Of a stretch of DNA of 48,478 bases, positions 19,174-27,787 are shown one piece after another (the stretch's first letter is position 1; every line of letters begins with the position of its first letter). This stretch comes from Betaproteobacteria bacterium (GTDB lineage Bacteria; Pseudomonadota; Gammaproteobacteria; Burkholderiales; SG8-39): NCBI GenBank assembly GCA_016713125.1, contig JADJPT010000029.1, forward strand, positions 1-48,478, in the 5' to 3' direction. The notes under the pieces are model-generated. The model was not told the origin of the DNA and did no database searches. It saw only the letters and a program-made list of their open reading frames with translations. A program made the position numbers and the translations under genes.

Positions 19174-20151
19174 ATGACCAAGTCCCGCCTGTACCCGGCA
19201 CTCGCCGCGACGTTGTGTATCGCGCTGGGTTTCATCCCTTCGGCGCATGCACAGAGCTTCCCGAGCAAGGCGGTGCGCGTGGTGGTGCCCTTCCCGGCCG
19301 GCGGCACGCTGGACAGCCTCGGCCGCCAGCTCGCCACGCGCATGCAGGAGTCGCTCGGACAGCCGGTGGTGATCGAGCCGCGCGGCGGCGGGGCCACGCG
19401 TGTGGGCACCCAGGCGGTGCAGAGTTCGGCGCCCGACGGGCATACGGTGCTGTTCATGGCCAACAGCTTCGTGATGGTGCCGATGCTGATGGAGAAGGCG
19501 CCCTGGGATCCGCTCAAGGACTTCGCGCCGGTGTCGCTGGTCTCGCGCGTTTCGCAGGTGCTGGTGGTGCACCCGAGTTTCGAGGCCAGGACCCTGTCCG
19601 AACTGGTCAAGTTCGCCAAGGCCAAGCCCGGGCAGATCGACTTCGCCTCCTTCGGCAACGGCACCTCTTCGCACCTGGGCGTCGAGCTGTTCAAGTCCAT
19701 GGCCAACGTGTTCATGGTGCACATTCCCTATGCCGGCGTGGCGCCGGCGCTGCAGAACGTGCTGGGCGGGCAGGTGAAGGTGTTCTTCACCAACATCCCG
19801 GACGTGCTGCCGCACATCCAGGCCGGGCGCCTGCACGCGCTGGCCACCTCGGATGACAAGCGCTCGCCGCTGCTGCCTTCGGTGCCGAGCTTCGCCGAGC
19901 AGGGCTACAAGGATTTCGCCTCGTATTCCTGGTATGGCATGGCGGTGCCGGCCGGCACGCCCGAGCCGGCGGTGCGCAAGCTGCACGAGGCCGTCGCCTT
20001 TGCGCTGAAGGCGCCCGAGGTGCGCGAACGTCTGGGACAGATGGGGCACACCATCCTGGCCGGCGGCCCGGAGGACCTGCGCCGTTTCATGATCTCCGAA
20101 CAGCAGCGCTACGCTGCGCCGATCAAGCGCTCGGGCGCGAAGATCGAGTGA
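19174..20151 (+). CDS. Bug/TctC-family substrate-binding protein
   Basis: 325 residues with signal peptide ALAATLCIALGFIPSAHAQ and then the Bug opening FPSKAVRVVVPFPAGGTLDS. Other family segments are IEPRGGGATRVGTQAV, APDGHTVLF, YAGVAPALQNVLGGQVKVFF and YSWYGMAVPAGTPEPAV. GGAG at 19161-19164 is correctly spaced for ATG 19174 and far too close to the in-frame ATG 19165, so I chose 19174. It is the third gene of the deacetylase-amidohydrolase operon and probably delivers their substrate; no membrane subunit is present. Confidence 0.92.
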   Translation: MTKSRLYPALAATLCIALGFIPSAHAQSFPSKAVRVVVPFPAGGTLDSLGRQLATRMQESLGQPVVIEPRGGGATRVGTQAVQSSAPDGHTVLFMANSFVMVPMLMEKAPWDPLKDFAPVSLVSRVSQVLVVHPSFEARTLSELVKFAKAKPGQIDFASFGNGTSSHLGVELFKSMANVFMVHIPYAGVAPALQNVLGGQVKVFFTNIPDVLPHIQAGRLHALATSDDKRSPLLPSVPSFAEQGYKDFASYSWYGMAVPAGTPEPAVRKLHEAVAFALKAPEVRERLGQMGHTILAGGPEDLRRFMISEQQRYAAPIKRSGAKIE

Positions 20152-20205
20152 GCGCCGTGGCGGGCTGAATCGCGCCCGGGGCGGGGGCGTGGAGGCGTAA
20201 CCAAA

Positions 20206-20223
20206 CTGTCACAGCAGCGTCAT
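20206..20223 (+). promoter_or_regulatory. Pho-box-like site upstream of the glycosyltransferase
   Basis: CTGTCAC (20206-20212), four bases, then GCGTCAT (20217-20223) reproduces the 7-4-7 layout of the PhoB box (two CTGTCAT-like repeats) with 11 of 14 positions matching. It ends 34 bases before the ATG of a GT4 glycosyltransferase, a suitable position for PhoB activation. A prediction from pattern only. Confidence 0.45.
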
Positions 20224-20257
20224 CGGCGTTTTGCAGGCGCGGCCGAAACTGGTCGCC

Positions 20258-21562
20258 ATGCACGAGCCGAACGCAGGATTTCCGGACGCGCAGTCGCCGC
20301 CGGTGCAGCGCCTGCGCGTTGCGGTGGTGACCGAAACCTATCCTCCCGAGGTCAACGGCGTCGCGATGACGCTGGGTCGTCTGGTGGACGGGCTGCTGGC
20401 GCGCGGCCATGCAGTGCAGCTGGTGCGGCCGCGCCAGGCGGGGGACGCGGTGCCGCGTGCGGCGGCAACGGCGAGGCTCGAGGAGGTGCTGGTGCCGGGC
20501 CTGCCGATACCGCACTACCGCGGCCTGCAGTTCGGCCTTGCCGGTCCGGGGCGCCTGGCGCGGTTGTGGCGCGGCGCGCCACCCGATCTGGTGCATGTGG
20601 TGACCGAAGGGCCGCTGGGCTGGTCTGCGGTCTCGGCGGCGCGCCGCCTCGGATTGCCGCTGACCAGTTCCTTCCACACCAACTTCCACGCCTACTCCCG
20701 GCACTACGGCCTGCGCTGGCTGGGTGCGGCCATCGAGCGCCATCTGCGCGGGCTGCACAATCGCACGGCGGCCACCCTGGTGCCTACGCGCGCGCTGGCG
20801 TTGGAGCTTGCCGACCGCGGCTACGCTTCGCTGCGCGTGGTGGCGCGCGGCGTGGATACCGCGCTGTACTCGCCGGCACGGCGTTCCGCCGAACTGCGTG
20901 AGAGCTGGGGCGTGCAGTCGGGTGCCCCGGTGGTGATGTATGTGGGACGACTGGCGGCAGAGAAGAACATCGACGAGGTGCTGCAGGCCTGGCGTGCGAT
21001 CAGCACACGCGTGCCGGCGGCACGCATGGTGTTCGTCGGCGACGGGCCGCTGCGTGCCAGCCTGCAGTCGGACTGCCCGGAAGCGGTGTTCGCCGGCGTG
21101 CAGAAAGGCGAAGCGCTGGCGACGCACTACGCTTCGGCCGACCTTTTCCTGTTTCCCAGCCTGACCGAAACCTTCGGCAATGTCACCAGCGAGGCGCTGG
21201 CCAGTGGCCTGTGCGTGCTGGCCTATGCCCGCGCGGCTGCCGCCGAACTGATCGTCGATGGTGTGAACGGTCGCACGCTGGCACCCGGTACGCCGGGTGC
21301 CTACGCGTCCGCCGCCGCCGAGCTGGTCGCCGACCCGGGCCGCATGAGCGCCATGCGCGCGCAAGCCGTCGCCAGCATCGCGCATCTGGACTGGGAGCGC
21401 GTGCACGACGCTTTCGCAAGCGTGCTGGCCGAGGTGGTGACGCGCCGCGCGCTGGCGGCCGCCGCGCTCAGGCCAGGCGCAGCAGCGGCTGGCCCATGCG
21501 GATCGCCGAGCCCTGATCCAGGTCCGCGCATACTGCGTAGCCCCTGGGCGCGAAGACGATGA
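20258..21562 (+). CDS. GT4-family glycosyltransferase (MgtA/SqdX-like)
   Basis: About 434 residues, GT-B fold. The N-terminus VVTETYPPEVNGVAMTLGRL and SFHTNFHAYSRHYGLRWLG are typical of the MgtA/SqdX group that glycosylates lipids or alpha-mannosides. The C-terminal half has MYVGRLAAEKNIDEVLQAW, VFVGDGPLR and FPSLTETFGNVTSEALASGL (nucleotide-sugar binding, E-x7-E). ATG 20258 is preferred over an upstream TTG. The last ~33 residues run antisense through the end of the psd gene (95-base overlap) and look like read-through, so the true end may be near 21440 with an indel there. A Pho-box-like site precedes it. Role inferred: glycolipid synthesis. Confidence 0.82.
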   Translation: MHEPNAGFPDAQSPPVQRLRVAVVTETYPPEVNGVAMTLGRLVDGLLARGHAVQLVRPRQAGDAVPRAAATARLEEVLVPGLPIPHYRGLQFGLAGPGRLARLWRGAPPDLVHVVTEGPLGWSAVSAARRLGLPLTSSFHTNFHAYSRHYGLRWLGAAIERHLRGLHNRTAATLVPTRALALELADRGYASLRVVARGVDTALYSPARRSAELRESWGVQSGAPVVMYVGRLAAEKNIDEVLQAWRAISTRVPAARMVFVGDGPLRASLQSDCPEAVFAGVQKGEALATHYASADLFLFPSLTETFGNVTSEALASGLCVLAYARAAAAELIVDGVNGRTLAPGTPGAYASAAAELVADPGRMSAMRAQAVASIAHLDWERVHDAFASVLAEVVTRRALAAAALRPGAAAAGPCGSPSPDPGPRILRSPWARRR

Positions 21563-22334
21563 TGGTCGAGCCATGCTCGAACCAGCCCATTTCCTGCCCG
21601 CGGACCAGTTGCGCGTCGCAGGCGATGCGGTTCGGTCCGCGGTAGCGCAGATGCAACAGCACGTCGGCGAAATGCAGCCGGATGCTGGCCACCAGCACGG
21701 CCGCCACCGGCACCAGGGTCAAGCGATCTCCGCTGCGCGCGAGCCGCGCGCCGATCACCGCGCGCTCGTTGCGGCAGTAGAGTTTCTCGACGCGCTCGAG
21801 CGCCGGAGGGTTCACGTTCCAGGTGTCGCCGGCGACATAGTCCACCCGCTCGACCACGCAGTCGTCCGGCGCGTGGAAGCGGTGGTACATGCTGGACTTG
21901 AGCCGCAGCGTTGCGTAGCTGCCGTCGCGGTGGGCCTCGACCAGATCCGGGTCGAGCAGCAGTTCCTCCAGCGTATAGCCGTGTCCCTTGGCCTGGATCA
22001 GCCGCGTGCCGGCGACCCGGCCGTGAGCGCCGAGGATGGCGTCGCACGGGCTGGCCAGCACGCGGGGATCGGGATCCACCGTGCGCGCGCCGTCGCGCAG
22101 CTCGCGCGTGAAGCAATCGTGCAGGCTGGAGAAGCGCGCTTTCTTTGCGTCGTGCAGGTCGAGGTCGGCGAACAGCCGCCAGACCGCAATCGAAGCGCGG
22201 CACAGCAGCGGGTTCTCGATCTTGCTGAAGCGGCCCATGAGCAGCGTCAGCGCGCGGCGCGGGATGCGGTTGGTCAACAGGAAATTCAGTTCGGCGCCGC
22301 CCAGCAGGGAGGCGATCGTTTTGCGCAGGTTCAT
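21468..22334 (-). CDS. psd: Phosphatidylserine decarboxylase proenzyme
   Basis: 288 residues. Psd makes phosphatidylethanolamine from phosphatidylserine at the inner membrane. PLLCRASIAVWRLFADLDLH, the SSLHDCFTRELRDGAR segment, PCDAILGAHG, YHRFHAPDDCVVE, VNPPAL and RNERAVI are the standard Psd blocks. GWFEHGSTIIVF contains the GST self-cleavage site at which the Ser becomes the pyruvoyl group. It is convergent with the glycosyltransferase and divergent from the aminotransferase 41 bases away. A second, constitutive psd elsewhere in the genome is possible. Confidence 0.9.
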   Translation of the reverse strand: MNLRKTIASLLGGAELNFLLTNRIPRRALTLLMGRFSKIENPLLCRASIAVWRLFADLDLHDAKKARFSSLHDCFTRELRDGARTVDPDPRVLASPCDAILGAHGRVAGTRLIQAKGHGYTLEELLLDPDLVEAHRDGSYATLRLKSSMYHRFHAPDDCVVERVDYVAGDTWNVNPPALERVEKLYCRNERAVIGARLARSGDRLTLVPVAAVLVASIRLHFADVLLHLRYRGPNRIACDAQLVRGQEMGWFEHGSTIIVFAPRGYAVCADLDQGSAIRMGQPLLRLA

Positions 22335-22375
22335 GCACGCTCCGGCCGAGAGGCCGCATATGGGAAGGGGGAACA

Positions 22376-24034
22376 ATGGATACGACCGTGGCGGTAACCG
22401 CGCTGGGTGCGCTGGGCCTGGCGGCCGCGCTGCACAAGCTGAAGGCGCGGCTGGAACTCTCGCGCGCCAAGCACCGCTCGCTGGCGGGTCACGCGCGCTT
22501 GTCGCGCCGTGTGGCCGGGCTGCTGCCGTTCTACGAGTATGACGAGGAGGCATTCTTCTGCAGCGACGACGCGCCGCCGGAGGTGGCGGCGCGGCGCCGT
22601 GCCGGCTTCATGCGCCTGGCCGAGACGTACCGGGTACGCTACGCCGAGACGCTGCGCACGGGCGAGGAGGTGGAGGATGCGCTGTCCGACCTGCAGTTCA
22701 CCGGCGCCTACCGGGTGCCGTTCCAGTACCGCCGCCATGTGCGTGCCCACCTGAAGACCGGCGCCTTCCTGGCCGCCTCGTCGGGAGTGAGCCTGACCGA
22801 CCTGGACGGCAATCGCTTCTATGATCTGACCGGATCCTACGGGGTCAACGTGTTCGGCTACGATTTCTACAAGGAGTGCATCGCGCGGGGCAGCGAGCGG
22901 GTGCGGGACCTGGGTCCGGTGCTGGGGGCCTACCACCGGGTGATCGCCGACAACCTGCGGCGCCTGCGCACGATTTCGGGCCACGACGAGGTGTCTTTCC
23001 ACATGTCGGGCACCGAGGCGGTGATGCAGGCCGTGCGCCTGGCGCGTTACCACACACGGCGCTCTCACCTGGTGCGCTTCTGCGGCGCCTACCACGGCTG
23101 GTGGGGCGACGTGCAGCCCGGCGTGGGCAACCCGGTGCCCGCGCACGAGACCTACACCCTGAAGGAGATGCATGCCGACACGCTGCGCGTGCTGCGCAGG
23201 CGACGCGACATCGCCTGCGTGCTGGTCAACCCGCTGCAGGCGCTGCACCCGAACGCGGCTGCGCCGGCCGACGGCTCGCTGGTGGACAGTTCGCGGCGCG
23301 CCGGCTTCGACCGCGAGGCGTACACGCGCTGGCTGCGCGAACTGCGCGAGGTCTGCACCGAGCGCGGCATCGTGCTGATATTCGACGAGGTGTTCGTCGG
23401 CTTTCGCATCGCGCCGGGTGGCGCGCAGGAATACTTCGGCGTGCGCGCCGACATGGTCACCTACGGCAAGACGCTGGGCGGCGGTCTGCCGGTGGGCGCG
23501 GTGTGCGGGCGTCGCGAACTGATGAAGCGCTATCGCGATGACAGCCCGGCCGACGTGTGCTTTGCGCGCGGCACCTTCAATTCGCATCCCTACGTCATGG
23601 CGGCGATGCACGAGTTCCTGGAGCGACTGGAGAGTCCCGAAATCCGCGGCATGTATGAGGGCCTGGACGAGTTGTGGAACGCGCGCGCCGCGGACCTCAA
23701 CCGGCGCCTGGCGGCGGCCGGCCTGCCGGTGCGGGTGGCCAACCTGTCGTCGATCTGGACCGTGTTCTACACGCAGCCCTCGCGCTACAACTGGATGCTG
23801 CAGTATTACCTGCGCGCCGAGGGGCTGGCCCTGAGCTGGGTGGGCACCGGCCGCCTGATCTTCAGCCTGAACTACACGCAAGCGGACTTCGAGGCCGTGG
23901 CCGGGCGTTTCGTCGCTGCGGCCGGCGCCATGCAGGAGGACGGCTGGTGGTGGGCGGCGCCGGGGCAGAGCAACAAGTCCATCCGGCGCCGCATCCTGCG
24001 CGAGCTGTTCCAGAAGAAGCTGGGCGGCCGCTAG
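22376..24034 (+). CDS. Class III PLP-dependent aminotransferase, GSA aminomutase-like, with N-terminal extension
   Basis: 552 residues. The first ~110 residues are an extension beginning with a hydrophobic helix (VAVTALGALGLAAALHKLKA) and are not part of the family core. The core follows: GNRFYDLTGSYGVNVFGYDF, HMSGTEAVMQAVRLAR, CGAYHGWWGD (PLP-contact region), VLIFDEVFVGFR (Asp to the pyridine N) and VTYGKTLGGGLPVG (Schiff-base Lys). FARGTFNSHPYVM completes it. It resembles glutamate-1-semialdehyde aminomutase but is too long and has the wrong neighbours for hemL. The context (psd, GT4, membrane protein) suggests a lipid or amine head-group substrate. Its TAG overlaps the opposing gene's stop. 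Confidence 0.82.
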   Translation: MDTTVAVTALGALGLAAALHKLKARLELSRAKHRSLAGHARLSRRVAGLLPFYEYDEEAFFCSDDAPPEVAARRRAGFMRLAETYRVRYAETLRTGEEVEDALSDLQFTGAYRVPFQYRRHVRAHLKTGAFLAASSGVSLTDLDGNRFYDLTGSYGVNVFGYDFYKECIARGSERVRDLGPVLGAYHRVIADNLRRLRTISGHDEVSFHMSGTEAVMQAVRLARYHTRRSHLVRFCGAYHGWWGDVQPGVGNPVPAHETYTLKEMHADTLRVLRRRRDIACVLVNPLQALHPNAAAPADGSLVDSSRRAGFDREAYTRWLRELREVCTERGIVLIFDEVFVGFRIAPGGAQEYFGVRADMVTYGKTLGGGLPVGAVCGRRELMKRYRDDSPADVCFARGTFNSHPYVMAAMHEFLERLESPEIRGMYEGLDELWNARAADLNRRLAAAGLPVRVANLSSIWTVFYTQPSRYNWMLQYYLRAEGLALSWVGTGRLIFSLNYTQADFEAVAGRFVAAAGAMQEDGWWWAAPGQSNKSIRRRILRELFQKKLGGR

Positions 24035-24638
24035 AAGCCGTGGCGGGCGTGCGCCGGGTCGATCAACTGGCCGCGCATCAGGTGGAAAGGCGCCTTGTAG
24101 TAGAGCTTGATGTCGTGAAACGGGTCGGTGAGGATCTTGGCGCACCACGCCAGCCCGGCCGCGACTCCTGCAGGAAGAACAGGTGCACCGTGCGGAACAG
24201 CAGCCCGCCCAGGCCGAGATACAGCCAGAGCATGGCGACGTTGTTCACGAAGCCGGTCTTGTCGGCGTGCGCCTCGAACAGTCCGAACAGGGTCGGGTCG
24301 GCGTACAGGGCCAGCGGCGAGGCGGCCCACAGGCTCAGCAGCACGATCTTGCGCCGCAGGTTGTAGCCGACCTTGATCGCCTCCTTCTGGTCGTGGGTGG
24401 CCTGGTTGACCTCGTCGTAGCCCTTGGGTTCGAAGAAGAAATGGCCGACCTGGCGCGTGGTCATGGCCACCAGCCAGGCGAGCAGCGAGGCCTTCACCGG
24501 GTCGGTGAACAGCAGGACGTAGGCGCACAGGAAGCTCAGCGCGCTGACCAGGTGCAGGGACTGGTTGATGCGGCTGTGGTGATAGTAGCGATGGTCGTCC
24601 CAGCGCTGCACTTTGATGGTTTCGAGGAATCGGTTCAT
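24031..24638 (-). CDS. Small integral membrane protein, tentatively Mpo1/DUF962-like (frameshifted)
   Basis: 202 residues after correction. WDDHRYYHHSRINQSLHLVS and TRQVGHFFFEPKGYDE give spaced His residues among membrane helices (LSFLCAYVLLF, SLLAWLVAM, VLLSLWAASPLALY, MLWLYLGLGGLLFR). This recalls DUF962/Mpo1 lipid dioxygenases, but the match is loose. Near 24166 the frame breaks at FFLQ; one extra base restores GVAAGLAWCAKILTDPFHDI. DIKLYYKAPFHLMRGQLIDPAH is a conserved-looking tail. Its stop shares the CTAG with the aminotransferase stop. Function unproven. Confidence 0.6.
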
Positions 24639-24717
24639 GCGCGCTCCGGTCAGTGGCATCGGCAGGCAGCCTAGGGCAGCCGTGTTACGCCTGCGCGAAC
24701 GAATTGTGTCCGGCATG

Positions 24718-24746
24718 TGACTGCGGGCGGCTTGCCTCGCTACAAT
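24718..24746 (+). promoter_or_regulatory. Candidate sigma-70 promoter for the aspartate dehydrogenase-like gene
   Basis: TGACTG (24718-24723), a 17-base spacer and TACAAT (24741-24746). A small dyad GTGA-TAC-TCAC (24751-24761) sits at the expected start site and could be an operator. ATG follows at 24777. Confidence 0.4.
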
Positions 24747-24776
24747 GCAGGTGATACTCACTTGGAATAATCGCGC

Positions 24777-25622
24777 ATGAACACCAAATCCATATCTACG
24801 ACGCCGGCAGGCCCTCGCACCTCACTGAAGGTTGCCGTCGGCGGCTTCGGCGCCATCGGCCAGAAGGTCGCCGCACGCCTGGACGAAGGCCTGCCCGGGC
24901 TGCAGCTGGTGGCCGTGTCGGCGCGCAACACGGAGCGCGCCGCGGCGGCGGTGGCGAAGTACCGCAATCCGGTGCCCGTGCTGCCGCTGGAAGGATTGGC
25001 CGCGGTCGCCGACGTGGTGGTCGAGTGCGCACCGGCCGAAGTGTTCCTGCGGATGGCCGAACCCGCACTGCGCGCGGGGCGCACCCTGCTGGTGATCAGC
25101 GTCGGTGCACTGGTGGCGAACCCGCAACTGCGTGCGCTGGCCGAGGAACACGGCGGCACCATCATCGTCGCCACCGGCGCGCTGCTCGGCCTGGATGCGG
25201 TGCAGGCGGCGGCCGAGGGCGAGATCCATTCGATACGCATGATCACGCGCAAGCCGCCGGGCGGACTGGCCGGCGCGCCCTACCTGGTGGCCAACAACAT
25301 CAGCGTGAGCGGATTGAGCGCACCGAAGAAGGTGTTCGAGGGCAACGCCCGCGACGCGGTGATCGGCTTCCCGGCCAACGTGAACGTGGCCGCCGCCCTG
25401 GGGCTGGCCGGTATCGGCCCCGAGCACACCATGATCGAGATCTGGGCCGACCCGGCGCTGGACCGCAACACCCACACCATCACGGTGGACGCCGACAGCG
25501 CGTCGTTCACGATGTCGATCCAGAACATCCCCAGCGAGAACCCCAAGACCGGCAAGATCACGGCACTGAGCATGATCGCGGCGCTCAGGAAGCTGGGCAG
25601 CGCGGTGCGCATCGGCACCTGA
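24777..25622 (+). CDS. nadX: Aspartate dehydrogenase-like protein (NadX family)
   Basis: 281 residues. The N-terminal Rossmann domain starts KVAVGGFGAIGQKVAARLDE. The catalytic domain has PPGGLAGAPYLVA, FPANVNVAAALGLAGIGPEH, MIEIWADPALDRNTHTITVD and PSENPKTGKITALSMIAALR, the conserved NadX set. The family oxidises L-aspartate to iminoaspartate (NAD synthesis) or interconverts oxaloacetate and aspartate. Here it sits beside a Bug receptor and acyl-CoA enzymes rather than nadA/nadC, so a catabolic role is as likely as NAD synthesis. Confidence 0.82.
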   Translation: MNTKSISTTPAGPRTSLKVAVGGFGAIGQKVAARLDEGLPGLQLVAVSARNTERAAAAVAKYRNPVPVLPLEGLAAVADVVVECAPAEVFLRMAEPALRAGRTLLVISVGALVANPQLRALAEEHGGTIIVATGALLGLDAVQAAAEGEIHSIRMITRKPPGGLAGAPYLVANNISVSGLSAPKKVFEGNARDAVIGFPANVNVAAALGLAGIGPEHTMIEIWADPALDRNTHTITVDADSASFTMSIQNIPSENPKTGKITALSMIAALRKLGSAVRIGT

Positions 25623-25723
25623 GGGCAGGGCAGGCCGGACCGAGGCGCGGCCGCTGAAGGGTGGGCACGCTTCCTGCATGTGATGAGCGCGCGCATTGCG
25701 CGATCATCCATGAGGTCTTCGAA

Positions 25724-26719
25724 ATGCCCCTGTTCCGCCCATCCGTGTCGCTGCTCCAGTCCGTGCTGGCGACCTGCCTTTGCCTGCTCCCCGGTTTCGC
25801 GGCCGCGCAGGCCGCCGCGGACTTTCCGCAGCGGCCCATGCGCATGGTGGTGCCTTACCCGCCCGGCGGCAGCACGGACATCGTCGGCCGCATCGTGGCC
25901 GCCAGGCTGGGCGAGAGCCTCGGCCAGCAGATGATCGTCGAGAACCGCGCCGGCGCCGGCGGCAACGTGGGCACCGATGTGGTGGCCAAGGCGCCCGCCG
26001 ACGGGCATACGCTGCTGATGAGTTCGGTGACCACCCTGGCGATCGGCGCCAGCCTGTACAGCAAGCTGCCCTACGACGTCAGCCGCGACCTGGAACCGGT
26101 GGCCCTGGTCGGTTCGGTGCCGTTCGTGCTGCTGGTCAACGCCGCGCTGCCGGTGAAGTCGGTGCGCGACCTGACCGCGCTCGCCCGCGAGAAGCCGGGC
26201 AGCCTCAACTTCGGCTCCGCCGGCACCGGCACCAGCGCGCACTTCGCCAGCGAGTTGTTCAAGTCGCTGGCCGCGATCGACATCGTTCACGTGCCCTACA
26301 AGGGCAATGCACCGGCGATCGCCGACCTGATCGGCGGCCAGATCCAGATGATGTTCGATTTCCTGCCTTCGGCCATGCCGCACATCAGGTCGGGCAAGGT
26401 GCGCGCGCTCGCCATCTCGCCGGTCAAGCGCTCCGCGGCGCTGCCCGAGGTGCCGACCATCGCGGAGTCCGGGGTTCCGGCCTACGACATGCTCAGCTAC
26501 TTCGGCGTGCTGGCGCCGGCGAAGACGCCGGCGCGCGTCGTCGCCCGGCTGAACGCCGAGATCAACCGCATCTCCCAGCTGCCCGAGGTGCGCGAAAGCT
26601 ACGCACGCCAGGGCATCGATCCGGCGCAGGAAACGCCGGACAGGTTCCGCGCCTACCTGCAGACGGAGATCGGCAAGTGGGCCAGGGTGGTCAAGGAGAC
26701 CGGCGCGCGCGTCGACTGA
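25724..26719 (+). CDS. Bug/TctC-family substrate-binding protein
   Basis: 331 residues. Signal peptide up to about FAAAQAAAD; then FPQRPMRMVVPYPPGGSTDI, VENRAGAGGNVGTDV, APADGHTLLM, VHVPYKGNAPAIADLIGGQI and YDMLSYFGVLAPAKTPARVV, all classic Bug segments. ATG 25724 puts the signal peptide correctly. Third orphan Bug receptor of the window. The 172 bases after it (26720-26892) hold no recognisable site. Confidence 0.92.
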   Translation: MPLFRPSVSLLQSVLATCLCLLPGFAAAQAAADFPQRPMRMVVPYPPGGSTDIVGRIVAARLGESLGQQMIVENRAGAGGNVGTDVVAKAPADGHTLLMSSVTTLAIGASLYSKLPYDVSRDLEPVALVGSVPFVLLVNAALPVKSVRDLTALAREKPGSLNFGSAGTGTSAHFASELFKSLAAIDIVHVPYKGNAPAIADLIGGQIQMMFDFLPSAMPHIRSGKVRALAISPVKRSAALPEVPTIAESGVPAYDMLSYFGVLAPAKTPARVVARLNAEINRISQLPEVRESYARQGIDPAQETPDRFRAYLQTEIGKWARVVKETGARVD

Positions 26720-26892
26720 ACCGGCCTGCAAAACACCGGCCCCGATCGGTTGAAGAGCGACCCGAGGCCGCGTAGCCTACGCCTGCGGTTCCGCATGCCT
26801 GCGCGAGCACCGCGCAAGGGCCGGTCGCCCACCCTCCGAAGCACGGTCGCATCCGCGATCACTCCCCGCACACCAGAGAAGAGGAATCCTCC

Positions 26893-27780
26893 ATGCAATA
26901 CAGAACGATCAATTGGGAAGTCCTGCCCAATCCCCTGCGCCCCGAAGAGAAGACCATCGGCCTGCTGACGCTGAACCGTCCCGAGCACCTGAACGCCGTC
27001 GACGTCACGATGCGGGTCGAACTCGACGTCCTGCTCGACGAGATCCGCCACCAGAGCCACGTGCGCGCCATCGTCATCACCGGCGCGGGACGCGGCTTCT
27101 CGGCCGGCGGGGACCTGCGCTCCGAGGCCGGGCCGCTGGGCGCCGGCGAGCCCGACTTCGACATGGGCAACTTCGGGCCCTACAAGGAACTCGCGCATTA
27201 CTTCTTCAACGACCTGCGCCACTCCGTGCTGCAGCAGTGCTTCCGCAAGTTCGAGGACCTCGAGGCGATCACCATCGCGGCGATCAACGGTCCGGCGGTG
27301 GGCATCGGCCTGGAACTGTGCACGCTGTGCGACCTGCGCTTCGCCTCGGACCGCGCCAAGCTGGGCGAGGTGGCGGTGCCGGCCGGCTTCCTCCCGGAGT
27401 CCGGCGGCGCGCGCAACCTGCCCAAGATCGTCGGCGTCGGCAGGGCGCTGGAACTGATCCTCACCGGCAGGATCATCGACGCCACCGAGGCCGAGCGCAT
27501 CGGCCTGGTCGAGCGCGTGATCCCGCACGACAAGCTGATCGAGGAGGCGATGCAGTTCGCCGGCCAGGTGGCGGCCAACCCCTATCTGTCGGTGCGCTAC
27601 GCCAAGCAGCTGGTGAAGCACTACTGGAACATGAACCGCACGGACGAAGGCTGGGGTCGCGAGCTGAGCGCGATCAAGGAGATCACGCGCACCAAGGATT
27701 GCCAGGAAGGCATCCGCGCGTTCCTCGGCAAGCGCAAGCCCGAGTTCCGCGGGCCGTACTACGACAACTCGCCGTTCTGA
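26893..27780 (+). CDS. Enoyl-CoA hydratase/isomerase family protein
   Basis: 295 residues, crotonase fold. LLTLNRPEHLNAVDVTM opens the domain; GAGRGFSAGGDLRSEAGP provides the first oxyanion-hole NH; AAINGPAVGIGLELCTLCDL the second; and AVPAGFLPESGGARNLPKIV the catalytic Glu region. IPHDKLIEEAMQFAGQVAAN and the long C-terminus make it about 30 residues longer than typical hydratases. It is followed after 7 bases by an acyl-CoA ligase, so the pair probably activates and hydrates an aromatic or unsaturated acid. Confidence 0.88.
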   Translation: MQYRTINWEVLPNPLRPEEKTIGLLTLNRPEHLNAVDVTMRVELDVLLDEIRHQSHVRAIVITGAGRGFSAGGDLRSEAGPLGAGEPDFDMGNFGPYKELAHYFFNDLRHSVLQQCFRKFEDLEAITIAAINGPAVGIGLELCTLCDLRFASDRAKLGEVAVPAGFLPESGGARNLPKIVGVGRALELILTGRIIDATEAERIGLVERVIPHDKLIEEAMQFAGQVAANPYLSVRYAKQLVKHYWNMNRTDEGWGRELSAIKEITRTKDCQEGIRAFLGKRKPEFRGPYYDNSPF

Positions 27781-27787
27781 GCGCGCA

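Noticed and set aside
20231..20257. TTG at 20231 as the glycosyltransferase start
   Set aside because: ATG at 20258 gives a normal N-terminus before RLRVAVVTETYPP, and the earlier start would nearly touch the Pho-box-like site.
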